A DNA stretch of 64,000 nt from Fuscibacter oryzae (GCF_016765795.1 NZ_JAESVP010000003.1:62001-126000), one strand, 5' to 3'. Positions 1 to 9,700 are shown, counted from the first letter of the stretch. Notes: generated by a model not told the origin, from the letters alone. Numbers and translations are program-made.

Positions 1-1814
1 AACACATCTTCCTGCCAGCGCGGCAACCCACCTTTCGAGGCGGATTTGAACGTGCGGCGGTTCAGGAAGAAAGAGGTCGTCATGATGTCGAACTTGATGC
101 CCTTCTTCTTGGCCAGCGCCAGCGCCTTGGGGACGTTGGTTTCCTCCATATAGCCAAAGTTCAGGTCGATCCGGGTAAAGCGGTCGTTGATCGGCCTGAT
201 CTCGACCCGGTCGGCATTGGACACATAGGGCCGGGTGGACATATTCACGCCGACAATCAGGTTCTGGGCATGCAGCACCTGATTGTGTTTCAGGTTATGG
301 GTCAGAGCCGCCGGTGCCATATCGGGGTCAGAGGTCAGAAATACCGCCGTGCCCGGCACATCGACCAGCCGCGACGATTTCTGCAACATCCCTGCCAGTT
401 GCTCGATCGTCACCGCCCCACGCCGCGCCTGCGCCAGCACATGGGCAGTGCCGCGCAGCCAGGTCCACATCAGCACGACCATGCTCAGCGCGATCATGAT
501 CGGGATATAGCCGCCATCCAGAAACTTCATCGCATTGGCAGTAAGGAACAGCACTTCAATCACCAAAAGCGGGCCGACCACGGCAACAACAGCCGGCAAC
601 GGCCATTTCCACGCCCGGTAAAACAGCACCAGCGCCAGACATGAGGTGATCACCATATCGCCCGTCACCGCGATGCCATAGGCCGAAGCCAGCCGCGAGG
701 ACGAACCGAACGCCAGCACCAGCAGCACCACGCCAATGCACAGGATCATGTTGACCTTGGGCAGATAGATCTGGCCGTACTGGCTTTCCGAGGTGTGTAG
801 GATTTCCAGTCGCGGCAAAAGGCCCATGCGCACGGCTTGCTTCATCATGGAAAACGCGCCCGAAATCACCGCCTGGCTGGCGATCACCGTGGCCGTCATC
901 GACAGCACGACCAAAGGCAGCAGGAACCAGTCTGGCGCCATCAGGAAGAACGGGTCTTTCGCCGCCTCTGGGTGCGACAGGACCAGCGCGCCCTGACCCA
1001 GATAGGACAGGGTCAGCGCAGGAAACACCAAGGCACCCCAGGCAATTCGAATTGGGCTGCGGCCAAAATGGCCCATGTCAGCATAAAGCGCCTCGCCCCC
1101 GGTCACAGCCAGAAAGACCGAGCCAAGCACAAAGAATGACGCAAGGCCGTTCTGCGTCAGAAAGCTGACGGCGTGCCACGGGTTCAGCGCGGTCAGAATC
1201 GACAGATCGTCGCCGACGTGCATTGCGCCCAGAACGCCCATCACCACGAACCACACAACCATGATCGGCCCGAACAGAATCGAAACCGCCTGCGTGCCGT
1301 GCTTTTGCACCGCAAAGAGCCCAAGGATGATTGCCAGCGTAACGGGAACCACCCATGGGCCAAAGCCCGGTGCCACGATCACCATGCCCTCAACCGCCGA
1401 CAGCACCGACATGGCAGGTGTGATGATCGCATCGCCGAAAAACAGCGAGATTCCCACCATTCCCAGCGCCAGCAGCCAGGCGGGGCGCTTTTTCAGCGCC
1501 TGCTGCACCAAGGCCACCAGTGAAAGGGTGCCGCCCTCGCCATTGTTGTCGGCGCGCATGATCAGCATGACGTATTTCAGCGTCACGATCAGGGTCAGCG
1601 TCCAGATCAAAAGCGAGATCACGCCCACCACATCATCGCGTGTCAGCCCGTCTCGGCTGGCGGCGTGCAAGCTTTCGCGCATGGCATAAAGCGGGCTAGT
1701 GCCGATGTCGCCATAGACGACGCCGATACAGCCAAGGACCAAAAGGCCAAGATTGCCAGATGTATGAGAGCCATTGCCCTCAGAATGGTCATCAGTCTTG
1801 TCGTCGCCAGACAC
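1..1814 (-). CDS. kup: Kup-family potassium uptake protein (3' end outside window)
   Basis: Low-affinity K+/H+ symporter of the inner membrane. The minus-strand frame stays open to the window edge and gives about 604 residues. An early GDIGTSPLYA motif is the KUP/HAK/KT signature. It is followed by about twelve hydrophobic segments and a soluble C-terminal part with an FFLNRR stretch typical of Kup C-termini. Judged by family length, only a few tens of residues are missing at the C-terminus. The start is a GTG at 1814, with GGAG about 9 nt upstream. Another in-frame GTG lies 15 nt further upstream at 1829 but has no visible ribosome site. The gene stands alone and is separated by about 110 nt from the SDR gene upstream. 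Family assignment is firm; the exact start is moderate. Confidence 0.93.
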   Translation of the reverse strand, partial: MSGDDKTDDHSEGNGSHTSGNLGLLVLGCIGVVYGDIGTSPLYAMRESLHAASRDGLTRDDVVGVISLLIWTLTLIVTLKYVMLIMRADNNGEGGTLSLVALVQQALKKRPAWLLALGMVGISLFFGDAIITPAMSVLSAVEGMVIVAPGFGPWVVPVTLAIILGLFAVQKHGTQAVSILFGPIMVVWFVVMGVLGAMHVGDDLSILTALNPWHAVSFLTQNGLASFFVLGSVFLAVTGGEALYADMGHFGRSPIRIAWGALVFPALTLSYLGQGALVLSHPEAAKDPFFLMAPDWFLLPLVVLSMTATVIASQAVISGAFSMMKQAVRMGLLPRLEILHTSESQYGQIYLPKVNMILCIGVVLLVLAFGSSSRLASAYGIAVTGDMVITSCLALVLFYRAWKWPLPAVVAVVGPLLVIEVLFLTANAMKFLDGGYIPIMIALSMVVLMWTWLRGTAHVLAQARRGAVTIEQLAGMLQKSSRLVDVPGTAVFLTSDPDMAPAALTHNLKHNQVLHAQNLIVGVNMSTRPYVSNADRVEIRPINDRFTRIDLNFGYMEETNVPKALALAKKKGIKFDIMTTSFFLNRRTFKSASKGGLPRWQEDV

Positions 1815-1928
1815 GCGCCGGAACTCCACGAAGGATGCCGATAGCTAGCCTTGGGGCCGCAGGAAAGCAATGGGGATGCCGCAGCGCCGCAAAACCGGAT
1901 GAAATTATTGTGATATCAGAGAGATGTG

Positions 1929-2585
1929 TCAGATATCCGCCAGAATGCGCGTCGCCTCGGTCCGAGGCGCGGACAGGGGGGCACGGTCTTCGCCGGGGAA
2001 GAATCGGGCGCGGACGGCGGTTGGCATCGGCGCGGGCGTGGCGATAATGACCTTCGGCCCGATGGTGGCGGTTTCGGTCTGCCAACTGCGCGCAAGGGCG
2101 ATCTGCGCCGCCTTGGTGGCGCCGTAAGCCCCGAAAAACTTTTCCCCGCCGCGCGGATCGTCAAAGAACAGCGCCGTGCCGCTGCGGGCGCGCAGCAGCG
2201 GTTCAACCATCGGAATTAGCGCGCCGGTGGCCCGCAGGTTGATGTTGACAGATTTGTCGAAATCCTTGCCGTCCAGCGACCCGGCAGGCGCAAGGGGGGC
2301 GGCATGAATGGCGGTATGCGCCCACAGGTCCACGCCGCCCCAGCGTTCGTGGACCTGTAGGCACAGATGGCGCATGGCGTCTTCGTTGGTCACATCCATC
2401 GGCGCCAGCGTCAGGCCGCCCACGCCGGGCAGGGCCAGCGCCTTGATCCGATCATCCACCTCTTCCAACCCGCCGACGGTACGGGCCACCGCAATGACAT
2501 GCCAGCCCCGAGCGGCCAGCTGCTCGGCCAAAGCCGCGCCAAGCCCGCGCGAGGCGCCGGTGACGAGGGCGATTTTCTGGGTCAT
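1929..2585 (-). CDS. Divergent SDR-family oxidoreductase
   Basis: A 218-residue Rossmann-fold protein of the short-chain dehydrogenase/reductase family. TGASRGLG near residue 10 is the cofactor-binding TGxxxGxG, and YGATK is the YxxxK catalytic pair. Two usual elements are altered: the NNAG motif reads AHTA, and the strand that normally carries the catalytic serine reads FFDDPRGG with no Ser in place. It may therefore have changed chemistry or be a weak enzyme; the substrate cannot be guessed. The ATG at 2585 has AAGGAG 7-8 nt upstream. The open frame extends further upstream, but that part runs through an intergenic palindrome and looks non-coding. Confidence 0.8.
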   Translation of the reverse strand: MTQKIALVTGASRGLGAALAEQLAARGWHVIAVARTVGGLEEVDDRIKALALPGVGGLTLAPMDVTNEDAMRHLCLQVHERWGGVDLWAHTAIHAAPLAPAGSLDGKDFDKSVNINLRATGALIPMVEPLLRARSGTALFFDDPRGGEKFFGAYGATKAAQIALARSWQTETATIGPKVIIATPAPMPTAVRARFFPGEDRAPLSAPRTEATRILADI

Positions 2586-2607
2586 GCGGCGCTCCTTGGT
2601 GCAAAGA

Positions 2608-2659
2608 GCGGGGGTTTCACACCCCCGCACCCCCGTGGGATATTTGGGCCAATGTGAAA
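2608..2659. repeat. Intergenic palindromic repeat, copy 1
   Basis: A perfect 7-bp stem GCGGGGG/CCCCCGC with loop TTTCACA (2608-2628) is followed by GTGGGATATTTGGGCCAA. The same hairpin, in the opposite orientation, recurs at 9924-9944 and 18390-18410 beside the same AAATA-CCCACGGG tract. It lies between two genes transcribed leftward, so it may end transcription or act as a REP-like element. Confidence 0.75.
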
Positions 2660-2673
2660 GGGCAAGGGTGCAG

Positions 2674-3042
2674 TCAGCGGCCCAATGTCGCGATTTCATC
2701 CTGGCGCAGCCGGATGATGCGTTCCACCAGGGCTTGGGGCAGAGGATTGGCAGGGGTGAACAGGACACCGGATTTCGAGGTTTTGAACCCTGCGCAATCG
2801 GCTGTCAGTTGCGGGATGATGTTGCCGGAATGGGGGTAAAGACCAAGATGGCGGGCGAAGGCGGCGTAGCCTGCCACCATTCTGCCCTTTGGCCCCGGCT
2901 GGCGAAAGCCCGGCATGGCGTAGGACATCACTTCCAGATGGTCGGGCAAGAGGGTGCCGAGCAGGGCGCGCAGGGTTTGCAGGGCCTGCCGCTGGTCAGC
3001 GGGCAGGGCGGCAAGATAGGCATCGACTGCGGCTTTGGTCAT
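2674..3042 (-). CDS. DUF1801-family protein (YdhG-like)
   Basis: A 122-residue soluble protein matching the DUF1801 pattern: an N-terminal helix around DAYLAALPADQRQALQTLR, then a central MSYAMPGFR segment and HLGLYPHSG. Some members of the wider family have been proposed as iron-chaperone-like proteins; nothing here shows the role. I placed the start at the ATG at 3042, where the conserved helix begins. The ribosome site is weak, and an in-frame GTG 24 nt upstream is an alternative. It lies downstream of purF on the same strand and could be cotranscribed with it. Function is unknown. Confidence 0.75.
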   Translation of the reverse strand: MTKAAVDAYLAALPADQRQALQTLRALLGTLLPDHLEVMSYAMPGFRQPGPKGRMVAGYAAFARHLGLYPHSGNIIPQLTADCAGFKTSKSGVLFTPANPLPQALVERIIRLRQDEIATLGR

Positions 3043-3129
3043 GGGGCCAGTTTGCTGCGTGTTCACCGCAGGATATGGCCGCGGGCCGGTTTTGGGTAGG
3101 GCGCGCGGTTTCACGCACCCATGCCTTGG

Positions 3130-4605
3130 CTATTCCGCCGCCTTCATCTGGAAGCCTTCCTCGATCTTGTCCGAGGGGACCACCGGATAATCGCCCGAGA
3201 AGCAGGCGTCGCAGAACTTTGGCGCGGCGGGGTCACGGCCCGCCGCCTCGCCCGCGGCGCGGTAAAGACCATCCAGCGAGATGAACTTGAGGCTATCGAC
3301 CCCGATCCAGTCGCGCATCTCATCCTCGGTCATCGTCGCGGCGAGGAGTTTTGAGCGTTCCGGCGTATCGACGCCATAAAAGCAGGGCCAAGCTGTCGGG
3401 GGCGAGGCGATACGGAAATGCACCTCGGCGGCACCAGCTTCCAAAACCATATCCTTGATCTTGCGGCTGGTGGTGCCGCGCACCACCGAATCGTCCACCA
3501 GGATGACCCGCTTGCCCTTGATAAGCGCGCGGTTGACGTTCAGCTTCAGCCGCACGCCCATGTTGCGGATCTGCTCGGTCGGCTCGATGAAGGTGCGGCC
3601 CACATATTGGTTGCGGGTGATGCCAAGGGCGAAGGGGATGCCGGATTCCTGACTGAACCCGATGGCCGCAGGCGTGCCGGAATCGGGAACCGGGCAAACG
3701 ATGTCTGCCTCTACCGGAGCTTCACGCGCCAGTTCCACACCGATCTGGCGGCGGGTTTCATAGACCGAGCGGCCGCCATACTGGCTGTCGGGGCGGCTGA
3801 AATACACCTGCTCGAAAATGCAGAACCGCGATTTGGCGGCCCCGAAGGGGCGTGAGGATTCAACCTTGTTGCCCTCGATGATCACCATTTCGCCGGGGTC
3901 GATCTCTCGCACGAAATCGGCGCCAATGATGTCGAGCGCGCAGGTTTCGGACGCCAGCGCCCAGCCAGAATCGCCCACACGGCCCAGAACCAGCGGGCGC
4001 ACGCCAAGCGCATCGCGCACGCCGATCAGCTTGGTGCGCGTCATGGCGATGACGCTGAACGCGCCTTCAACCCGGCGCAGCGCGTCTTTGATCCGTTCGG
4101 AGATCGTCTTTTGAATCGAGCGCGCCATCAGGTGGATGATGCACTCGCTGTCGGATGAGGATTGAAAGATCGACCCGCGCTCGATCAGCTCGCGGCGCAG
4201 GGCGGCGGCATTGGTCAGGTTGCCGTTATGGGCGATGGCGGCGCCACCCATCGAAAACTCACCAAAGAACGGCTGCACGTCGCGGATTGCGGTGGCACCT
4301 TTGGACCCGGCGGTGGAATAACGCACATGTCCGATGCCGATCGAACCGGGCAGGGTCGCGATCACATCGGGGCGGGTGAAGTTGTCGCGGACATAGCCGA
4401 AGCGGCGGGCCGAGTTGAAGCCGTGTTCTGGGTGGTGGGTGACAATGCCACCCGCCTCTTGCCCGCGATGTTGCAGGGCGTGCAGGCCAAGTGCGACAAA
4501 GCTGGCGGCGTCGGTCACGCCGACAACGCCGAAGATGCCGCACTCTTCCTTCAGCTTGTCACCGTCTTGCAGCGGCTGAAACGGGTGGGCGGGGAAGCGG
4601 CGCAT
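3130..4605 (-). CDS. purF: Amidophosphoribosyltransferase
   Basis: Catalyses the first committed step of purine synthesis: PRPP plus glutamine to 5-phosphoribosylamine. The protein has 491 residues. The N-terminal glutamine amidotransferase domain begins at the ECGIFGVVG motif, whose Cys22 should become the N-terminal nucleophile after removal of a propeptide of about 21 residues. HALQHRGQEAGG and the C-terminal PRPP loop VILVDDSVVRGTTS are present. The ATG at 4605 has GGAGAG close upstream. It is the last core gene of the leftward radA-cvpA-purF run, 89 nt after cvpA, an order often seen in alphaproteobacteria. Confidence 0.97.
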   Translation of the reverse strand: MRRFPAHPFQPLQDGDKLKEECGIFGVVGVTDAASFVALGLHALQHRGQEAGGIVTHHPEHGFNSARRFGYVRDNFTRPDVIATLPGSIGIGHVRYSTAGSKGATAIRDVQPFFGEFSMGGAAIAHNGNLTNAAALRRELIERGSIFQSSSDSECIIHLMARSIQKTISERIKDALRRVEGAFSVIAMTRTKLIGVRDALGVRPLVLGRVGDSGWALASETCALDIIGADFVREIDPGEMVIIEGNKVESSRPFGAAKSRFCIFEQVYFSRPDSQYGGRSVYETRRQIGVELAREAPVEADIVCPVPDSGTPAAIGFSQESGIPFALGITRNQYVGRTFIEPTEQIRNMGVRLKLNVNRALIKGKRVILVDDSVVRGTTSRKIKDMVLEAGAAEVHFRIASPPTAWPCFYGVDTPERSKLLAATMTEDEMRDWIGVDSLKFISLDGLYRAAGEAAGRDPAAPKFCDACFSGDYPVVPSDKIEEGFQMKAAE

Positions 4606-4694
4606 GGGCTCTCCGAATCCTGTGGGCTTATGGCGCACCATGTAGGCCCTCGCCGCCGGGAAGTCACCCCCGGAAAGTCACCGTTTCGTGACGA

Positions 4695-5300
4695 TCAGTT
4701 GCTTGCCGGGGCGGTTGCCTCTGGCGCGGGCGTTGCGGCGGGTGTGGTGCCTGCGCAAACGGCGGTCAGGCTGTTATAGCGCGACACGATCCAGCCGGGG
4801 GCATCATCGGGCACGGCGGCGTCAATATTGGCCTGAAACGAGGCGAAAATCTTGGCCGAGCGCGAGTCATCGACCATTTGCACGGTGTTTGCCGCCACCG
4901 CGCGATCATAGACCAGAAAAGCCACGCCGACCAACAGTATGCCGCGCACGACGCCGAACAGGAAGCCCAGCCCCTGATCAATTCCGCCAAGGGCAGAGCG
5001 TTGCACGACAGAGGAAAACAGCGGCGTGAACAGTGAGGCCAGAATCAGGCCCACAGCAAAGACAGCGGCGAAAGAGGCGATGATCGACAATTCGCAACTG
5101 TCGCCCAGAAATTTGCCGACCACCGGCAGTTCCTTGACCAAGGGTTGCGCGGCGGGTGCAAAGGCGTATCCCAACAGGGCCGCGCCGATCCAGCCGACAA
5201 TCGCCATCGCCTCTCGCACAAAGCCGCGCGAGTAGGCCAGGATTGCGGACATCACGATGATCACGGCGACGCCTGCGTCAACCAGGGTAAAGCCTTCCAT
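4695..5300 (-). CDS. cvpA: CvpA-family membrane protein
   Basis: A 201-residue inner-membrane protein with four predicted hydrophobic segments (about residues 5-25, 28-48, 72-95 and 110-132) and the family pattern YSRGFVREAMAIVGW near the N-terminus. In E. coli cvpA is required for colicin V production and sits next to purF; its molecular activity is unclear. The C-terminal tail is Ala/Pro/Thr-rich and looks unstructured. The ATG at 5300 has GGAGGGG upstream. It lies 18 nt from radA, so cotranscription is very likely. Confidence 0.92.
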   Translation of the reverse strand: MEGFTLVDAGVAVIIVMSAILAYSRGFVREAMAIVGWIGAALLGYAFAPAAQPLVKELPVVGKFLGDSCELSIIASFAAVFAVGLILASLFTPLFSSVVQRSALGGIDQGLGFLFGVVRGILLVGVAFLVYDRAVAANTVQMVDDSRSAKIFASFQANIDAAVPDDAPGWIVSRYNSLTAVCAGTTPAATPAPEATAPASN

Positions 5301-5318
5301 ACGCCCCTCCGGCGGGTC

Positions 5319-6677
5319 TTAGCCCGCTCCGAAAATCTCTCCGGTAAAGGCGGTAAGGTCGGGCATTTCCCGCACGCTCATCCCCTCTACCGCGCCTGCC
5401 TTGGACCGGCTGGGCGCAATGGCTTGTGAGAAACCAAGTTTCGCCGCTTCTTTCAACCTGTTTTCGGTCTGCCCCACCGGACGCAGCGCGCCCGACAGGC
5501 TGATTTCGCCGAAAAGCACCGTTTCGGGGGGAATTGCGACATCCTCGCGGGCCGACAACAGGGCCGCAGCCACCGCAAGATCGGCGGCAGGCTCGGTCAC
5601 GCGCATACCTCCCGCCACGTTCAGGAACACATCGAGGCCCGCGAAGGGGATGCCGCAGCGCGCCTCCAACACGGCAAGAATCGTGGAAAGCCGCCCCGAA
5701 TCCAGCCCCACCACCGTGCGGCGTGGCGTGCCCAAGGGGCTGGGCGCGACCAGCGCCTGAATTTCGGTCAGCACTGGCCTTGTGCCTTCGATGCCCGCAA
5801 AAACCGCGCTGCCGGGGTTGGGCTGCCCGCGTTCCGACAGGAACAGGGCCGACGGGTTGGTGACTTGCGACAAGCCGACGCCCGTCATTTCGAACACGCC
5901 AATCTCATCCGCCGGACCAAAGCGGTTCTTCACCGCGCGCAGGATGCGGAACTGATGGCCGCGCTCGCCCTCGAAATAAAGAACCGTATCGACCATGTGT
6001 TCCACCACACGCGGCCCGGCAATCTGGCCGTCCTTGGTGACATGACCGACAAGGATCACCGCCACCCCGCGCCGCTTGGCGAAGGTCACCAGCTCATGCG
6101 CCGCTGCGCGCACTTGCGAAACGCTGCCGGGCGCGGAATCAACCGTATCCAGCCACATCGTCTGGATCGAATCGATGATCGCCAGACCGGGGCGCTCGGC
6201 ATCCAGCGTGGTCAGAATATCGCGCAGGTTGGTCTCGGCCCCCAACCGCACCGGCGCATCGGCAAGGCCCAGCCGCTGGGCCCGCATCCGCACCTGCGCG
6301 CTGGCCTCCTCGCCAGAAATATAAAGGCAATTCAGCCCTTTGCGCGCAAAGCTGGCGGCAGCCTGCAACAGCAGGGTGGATTTCCCGATGCCGGGATCCC
6401 CGCCCACCAGCACGGCAGAGGCGGGCACAAGTCCGCCCCCCAGCACCCGGTCCAGCTCTTCCATGCCGGACCCGACGCGGGGTGGCGGCGCCTCAATGCC
6501 GGACAGATCGGACAGGGCCACCGTCTTGCCCTTGCCACCCAGCGCCTTTGGGCCAGCCGACAGCGGCGCTTCTTCGACGATGGAATTCCACGCCCCGCAG
6601 GCCTCGCACCGGCCCTGCCATTTGCGATGCGACGCACCGCAAGCGGTGCAGGTGAAGGAGGGTCCGGCTTTGCTCAT
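5319..6677 (-). CDS. radA: DNA repair protein RadA
   Basis: RecA-related branch-migration helicase that acts in recombinational repair. The 452 residues show the full order: an N-terminal zinc finger with Cys10, Cys13, Cys24 and Cys27; Walker A GGDPGIGKST (about 93-101); the RadA-specific KNRFG motif near 250; and a Lon-protease-like C-terminal domain. Length is normal for the family. The ribosome site before the ATG at 6677 is weak, consistent with translation following the gene 31 nt upstream. It is part of the dnaB-to-purF run. Confidence 0.97.
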   Translation of the reverse strand: MSKAGPSFTCTACGASHRKWQGRCEACGAWNSIVEEAPLSAGPKALGGKGKTVALSDLSGIEAPPPRVGSGMEELDRVLGGGLVPASAVLVGGDPGIGKSTLLLQAAASFARKGLNCLYISGEEASAQVRMRAQRLGLADAPVRLGAETNLRDILTTLDAERPGLAIIDSIQTMWLDTVDSAPGSVSQVRAAAHELVTFAKRRGVAVILVGHVTKDGQIAGPRVVEHMVDTVLYFEGERGHQFRILRAVKNRFGPADEIGVFEMTGVGLSQVTNPSALFLSERGQPNPGSAVFAGIEGTRPVLTEIQALVAPSPLGTPRRTVVGLDSGRLSTILAVLEARCGIPFAGLDVFLNVAGGMRVTEPAADLAVAAALLSAREDVAIPPETVLFGEISLSGALRPVGQTENRLKEAAKLGFSQAIAPSRSKAGAVEGMSVREMPDLTAFTGEIFGAG

Positions 6678-6708
6678 CTGCGCATCTGACCCGGATCGGC
6701 GGCGGGCT

Positions 6709-7128
6709 TCAAGCCTTGGTTCTGGCCGAGACCAGCAAGGACGCCAGAATGCAGCCCGTGAACAGCCACAGCCCCCAGGCGGTTTCCACCGTCACCACGC
6801 CCGCGCCCTTGGCCAACACGATATAAAGCGCGATCAGGAACACATCCGCCATCGCCAGCTTGCCCAGAACCGAAAGAACCGGCAGGGCGGCGGGTTTCAG
6901 CAGATCGAAATGGATCAGCGACAGACCGATGGTCTTGGCATAGGGCGCAAAGACCGCAAGAAACGTGACCAGCAGCGCCAGCGCCGCATCGGTTCCCCAC
7001 AAGGATTGCAGGCCGGTCACCACCGAAATCTCATCCATCCCGAACAGCGGCAGCACTGCCGCCCGCATCAGGGGCGCGAACCATGACAGCGGGAACAGGA
7101 TAAGAAGGGCAAGGTTCAGCCAGCGCAT
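6709..7128 (-). CDS. PqiA-like membrane protein, single-domain
   Basis: 139 residues with four hydrophobic helices, resembling one half of the PqiA integral membrane protein (E. coli PqiA is about three times as long and has two such domains). The zinc-ribbon cysteines of full PqiA are absent. The ATG at 7128 directly abuts the mlaF stop at 7129, so translation is probably coupled. E. coli PqiA works with MCE protein PqiB in lipid transport across the envelope. Its position behind mlaE and mlaF therefore suggests a lipid-transport link, which is an inference from context. Confidence 0.82.
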   Translation of the reverse strand: MRWLNLALLILFPLSWFAPLMRAAVLPLFGMDEISVVTGLQSLWGTDAALALLVTFLAVFAPYAKTIGLSLIHFDLLKPAALPVLSVLGKLAMADVFLIALYIVLAKGAGVVTVETAWGLWLFTGCILASLLVSARTKA

Positions 7129-7875
7129 TCAGCGCACCGATTCAATCGGACCATCCGCCCGGCCATGGATGAACTGCTGCACATAAGGGTCTGGCGTGGC
7201 GTCCATTTCTGAAACCGGGCCGGTCCACTGGATCACGCCTTGGTGCAGCATCGCCACCCGGTCGGCGATGGCGCGGACGGAACTCATGTCATGGGTGATG
7301 GTCATGGCGGTCGCGCCCATTTCCACCACGATCTCGCGGATCAATTCGTTGATGACGCCCGACATGATCGGGTCAAGGCCCGTCGTCGGCTCATCAAAAA
7401 AGATGATCTCGGGTTCCGCCGCAATGGCGCGGGCAAGGCCCACGCGCTTTTGCATCCCGCCCGACAACTCGGCCGGGTAAAGATCGGCCACCTCGGGCTT
7501 CAGGCCCACGCGGCGCAGCTTTTCCACCGCAATCGCGCGCGCTTCGGTCTTGGGGCGCTTCTGGTGGCCGCGCAGCAGACGAAAGGCCACGTTTTCCCAG
7601 ACGCGCAGGCTGTCAAACAACGCCCCGCCCTGAAACAACATGCCGAACCGCGCCAGAAAGGCATCACGGTCACCCTTGGTCACATCCACGCCGTCCAGAG
7701 TGATTGTGCCCAGATCGGGCCGCACCAGCCCCAGCACCGATTTCAACAGCACCGATTTCCCGGTGCCCGACCCGCCGATCACCACCATCGACTGCCCCTT
7801 GGGGATCACCAGATCCACCCCGCGCAGCACCCGGTTGTCGCCAAAGGCCTTATGAACGCCGGACAGTTCGATCAT
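7129..7875 (-). CDS. mlaF: MlaF-like ABC transporter ATP-binding protein
   Basis: Cytoplasmic ATPase of the MlaFE phospholipid transport complex. The 248 residues carry Walker A GGSGTGKS, signature LSGGMQKR, Walker B IIFFDEP and the H-loop ITHD. The ATG at 7875 is chosen because the conserved [12 protein letters not shown] start follows and because it overlaps the mlaE stop (ATGA). The open frame reaches further upstream but only inside mlaE. No mlaD-type MCE gene follows; a PqiA-like gene takes that place. Confidence 0.95.
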   Translation of the reverse strand: MIELSGVHKAFGDNRVLRGVDLVIPKGQSMVVIGGSGTGKSVLLKSVLGLVRPDLGTITLDGVDVTKGDRDAFLARFGMLFQGGALFDSLRVWENVAFRLLRGHQKRPKTEARAIAVEKLRRVGLKPEVADLYPAELSGGMQKRVGLARAIAAEPEIIFFDEPTTGLDPIMSGVINELIREIVVEMGATAMTITHDMSSVRAIADRVAMLHQGVIQWTGPVSEMDATPDPYVQQFIHGRADGPIESVR

Positions 7876-8654
7876 GCTGAAAAGAACACCTCTGTCAGCA
7901 GATAATTCGAGGCAAGGATGAGGACCGAGGCCGCCACCACCGCTGCCTTGGTGGCCGCGCCCACCCCCTGCGCCCCGCGCCCCGAGGTCATGCCCATATA
8001 GCAACCCATCAGCGCCACCAGAAACCCGAACACCGCGCCTTTGACCAGACCAGAGCCGATGTCCCAGAATTGCAGGAAATCCAGGGTGTTCTTCAGGTAT
8101 CCGGCCGAATTGAAATCCAGCCGCGAAATCGCCACCAGCCAGCCCCCGGCGATGCCGATGGAATCGCCTACCGCCACCAGAACCGGCACGGCCAAAGTGG
8201 CGGCCAGAATGCGCGGCACGGCCAGATATTTCATCGGGTTGGTCGAAAGCGTGGTCAGCGCGTCAATCTGCTCGGTCACTTTCATCGTGCCCAGTTCGGC
8301 GGCGATAGAGCTGGCAACCCGCGCCGCCACCATCAAGCCGCCCAGCACCGGGCCAAGTTCGCGCGTCATGCCGATGGCCACGATCTGCGGCACCACCGCC
8401 TCGGCGTTGAAGCGGGCGCCCCCTGCATAGATTTGCAGCGCCAGCGCGCCGCCGGTGAAAATCGCGGTCAGGCCGACAACGGGCAGCGACAGCCAGCCGA
8501 TCTGGATCAGCGCGGTCAGGAACTCTCGCCCATAGAACGGCGGGCGGAACAAATGGCTGACGGCCTCGCCCGCGAACAGGGCCACGCGGCCAACGGCGGC
8601 CAGCGCCCGCAGGACTGGGCGACCAAGGGCTGCCAGCGGAGAGGCTATGCTCAC
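7872..8654 (-). CDS. mlaE: MlaE-family ABC transporter permease
   Basis: A 260-residue inner-membrane permease of the MlaE/YrbE family with five or six hydrophobic segments and the family core [27 protein letters not shown]. It should carry phospholipids for outer-membrane asymmetry together with MlaF. The start is a GTG at 8654, overlapping the alr stop (GTGA), and the stop overlaps the mlaF ATG. Translation of alr, mlaE and mlaF therefore looks coupled. Confidence 0.95.
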   Translation of the reverse strand: MSIASPLAALGRPVLRALAAVGRVALFAGEAVSHLFRPPFYGREFLTALIQIGWLSLPVVGLTAIFTGGALALQIYAGGARFNAEAVVPQIVAIGMTRELGPVLGGLMVAARVASSIAAELGTMKVTEQIDALTTLSTNPMKYLAVPRILAATLAVPVLVAVGDSIGIAGGWLVAISRLDFNSAGYLKNTLDFLQFWDIGSGLVKGAVFGFLVALMGCYMGMTSGRGAQGVGAATKAAVVAASVLILASNYLLTEVFFSA

Positions 8655-9700
8655 GTCCGGCCTTCCAGATAGCGGCGGGTATAGCGCGGGCCAAGGCTGG
8701 TCAGAATCTCATAGCCAATGGTGCCCGCCGCATCGGCCAGATCGTCGGGGCCTTGATGCGGGCCAAGAATGTCCAGCGATTTCGGGACTTCCGTCAGATG
8801 GCTGATATCCACCGTGATCAGGTCCATCGAGACGCGGCCCACCAGTGGGCAGGGCGTGTCGCCATCCCACAAAACCGCCCGGTTCGACAGGCCCCGGCGC
8901 AAGCCATCGGCATAGCCGGCGGGCAGGGTGGCAATCAGCGAGGGCTGCTCTGCCACCCAGCTTGCTGCGTAACCCACGGCCTCGCCCGGCGCGACCTCTC
9001 GCACCTGCAGGATGGGCAGCGACAGGGTGACGGCGCGCAACGCCCCTTCATAAGGTAGCCCGCCATAAAGGCCGATGCCGGGGCGCGTCAGGTCAAAATG
9101 ATAGCGCGGGCCAAGCAGGATACCCCCCGTTGCAGCCAGCGACCGTGGCACGCCGGTGCCTTCGGTCATGGCTTGGAAATTGGCCAGTTGCAGCTCGTTC
9201 AGCGCATGGTCCGGCTCATCGGCGCAAGCAAGGTGCGACATGAGAAGCTCTGGCGAAGCCTCCAGTACGAAGGGGGCCGCCGCCTCCCATTCCGCTTCTT
9301 CCATGCCTAGGCGGTTCATGCCGGTATCAAGCTGCACGCCAAAGGCATGGCCGGGCAGCGATTCCAGATGGCGCGTCACCTGATCAAGGCTGTTCAGCAT
9401 CGGCGTCAGGTCAAGGTCCGAGATCATCTCGGTATCACCCGGCATATGGCCCGACAGCACGCAGATCTGCGGCCCCGGTCCCAAGGCCTGCCGCACCTGC
9501 GCGCCTTCTTCTGCGACGGCGACGAAAAACCGCCGTGCGCCGGCATGGGCCAGGGCGCGTGCCACACGGTCTGCGCCAAGGTTGTAAGCATTGGCCTTGA
9601 CCACGGCGGCGGTTTGCACGCCCGAGGCCGAGGCGCGGTCTAGCGCCCGCCAGTTGGCGGCGATTGCATCAAGGTCGATGGTGAGGAGTCCGGTTGCCAT
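8651..9700 (-). CDS. alr: Alanine racemase
   Basis: PLP enzyme that interconverts L- and D-alanine for peptidoglycan. The 349 residues show VVKANAY with the PLP lysine at Lys35, and AGYADGLRR containing the second catalytic base Tyr. After VKANAY, the usual Gly-His is Asn-Leu, a minor deviation. The ATG at 9700 begins the conserved [13 protein letters not shown] region; upstream in-frame sequence is a proline-rich non-conserved extension across an intergenic palindrome. No clear Shine-Dalgarno was seen. It heads the alr-mlaE-mlaF overlap chain. Confidence 0.95.
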   Translation of the reverse strand: MATGLLTIDLDAIAANWRALDRASASGVQTAAVVKANAYNLGADRVARALAHAGARRFFVAVAEEGAQVRQALGPGPQICVLSGHMPGDTEMISDLDLTPMLNSLDQVTRHLESLPGHAFGVQLDTGMNRLGMEEAEWEAAAPFVLEASPELLMSHLACADEPDHALNELQLANFQAMTEGTGVPRSLAATGGILLGPRYHFDLTRPGIGLYGGLPYEGALRAVTLSLPILQVREVAPGEAVGYAASWVAEQPSLIATLPAGYADGLRRGLSNRAVLWDGDTPCPLVGRVSMDLITVDISHLTEVPKSLDILGPHQGPDDLADAAGTIGYEILTSLGPRYTRRYLEGRT

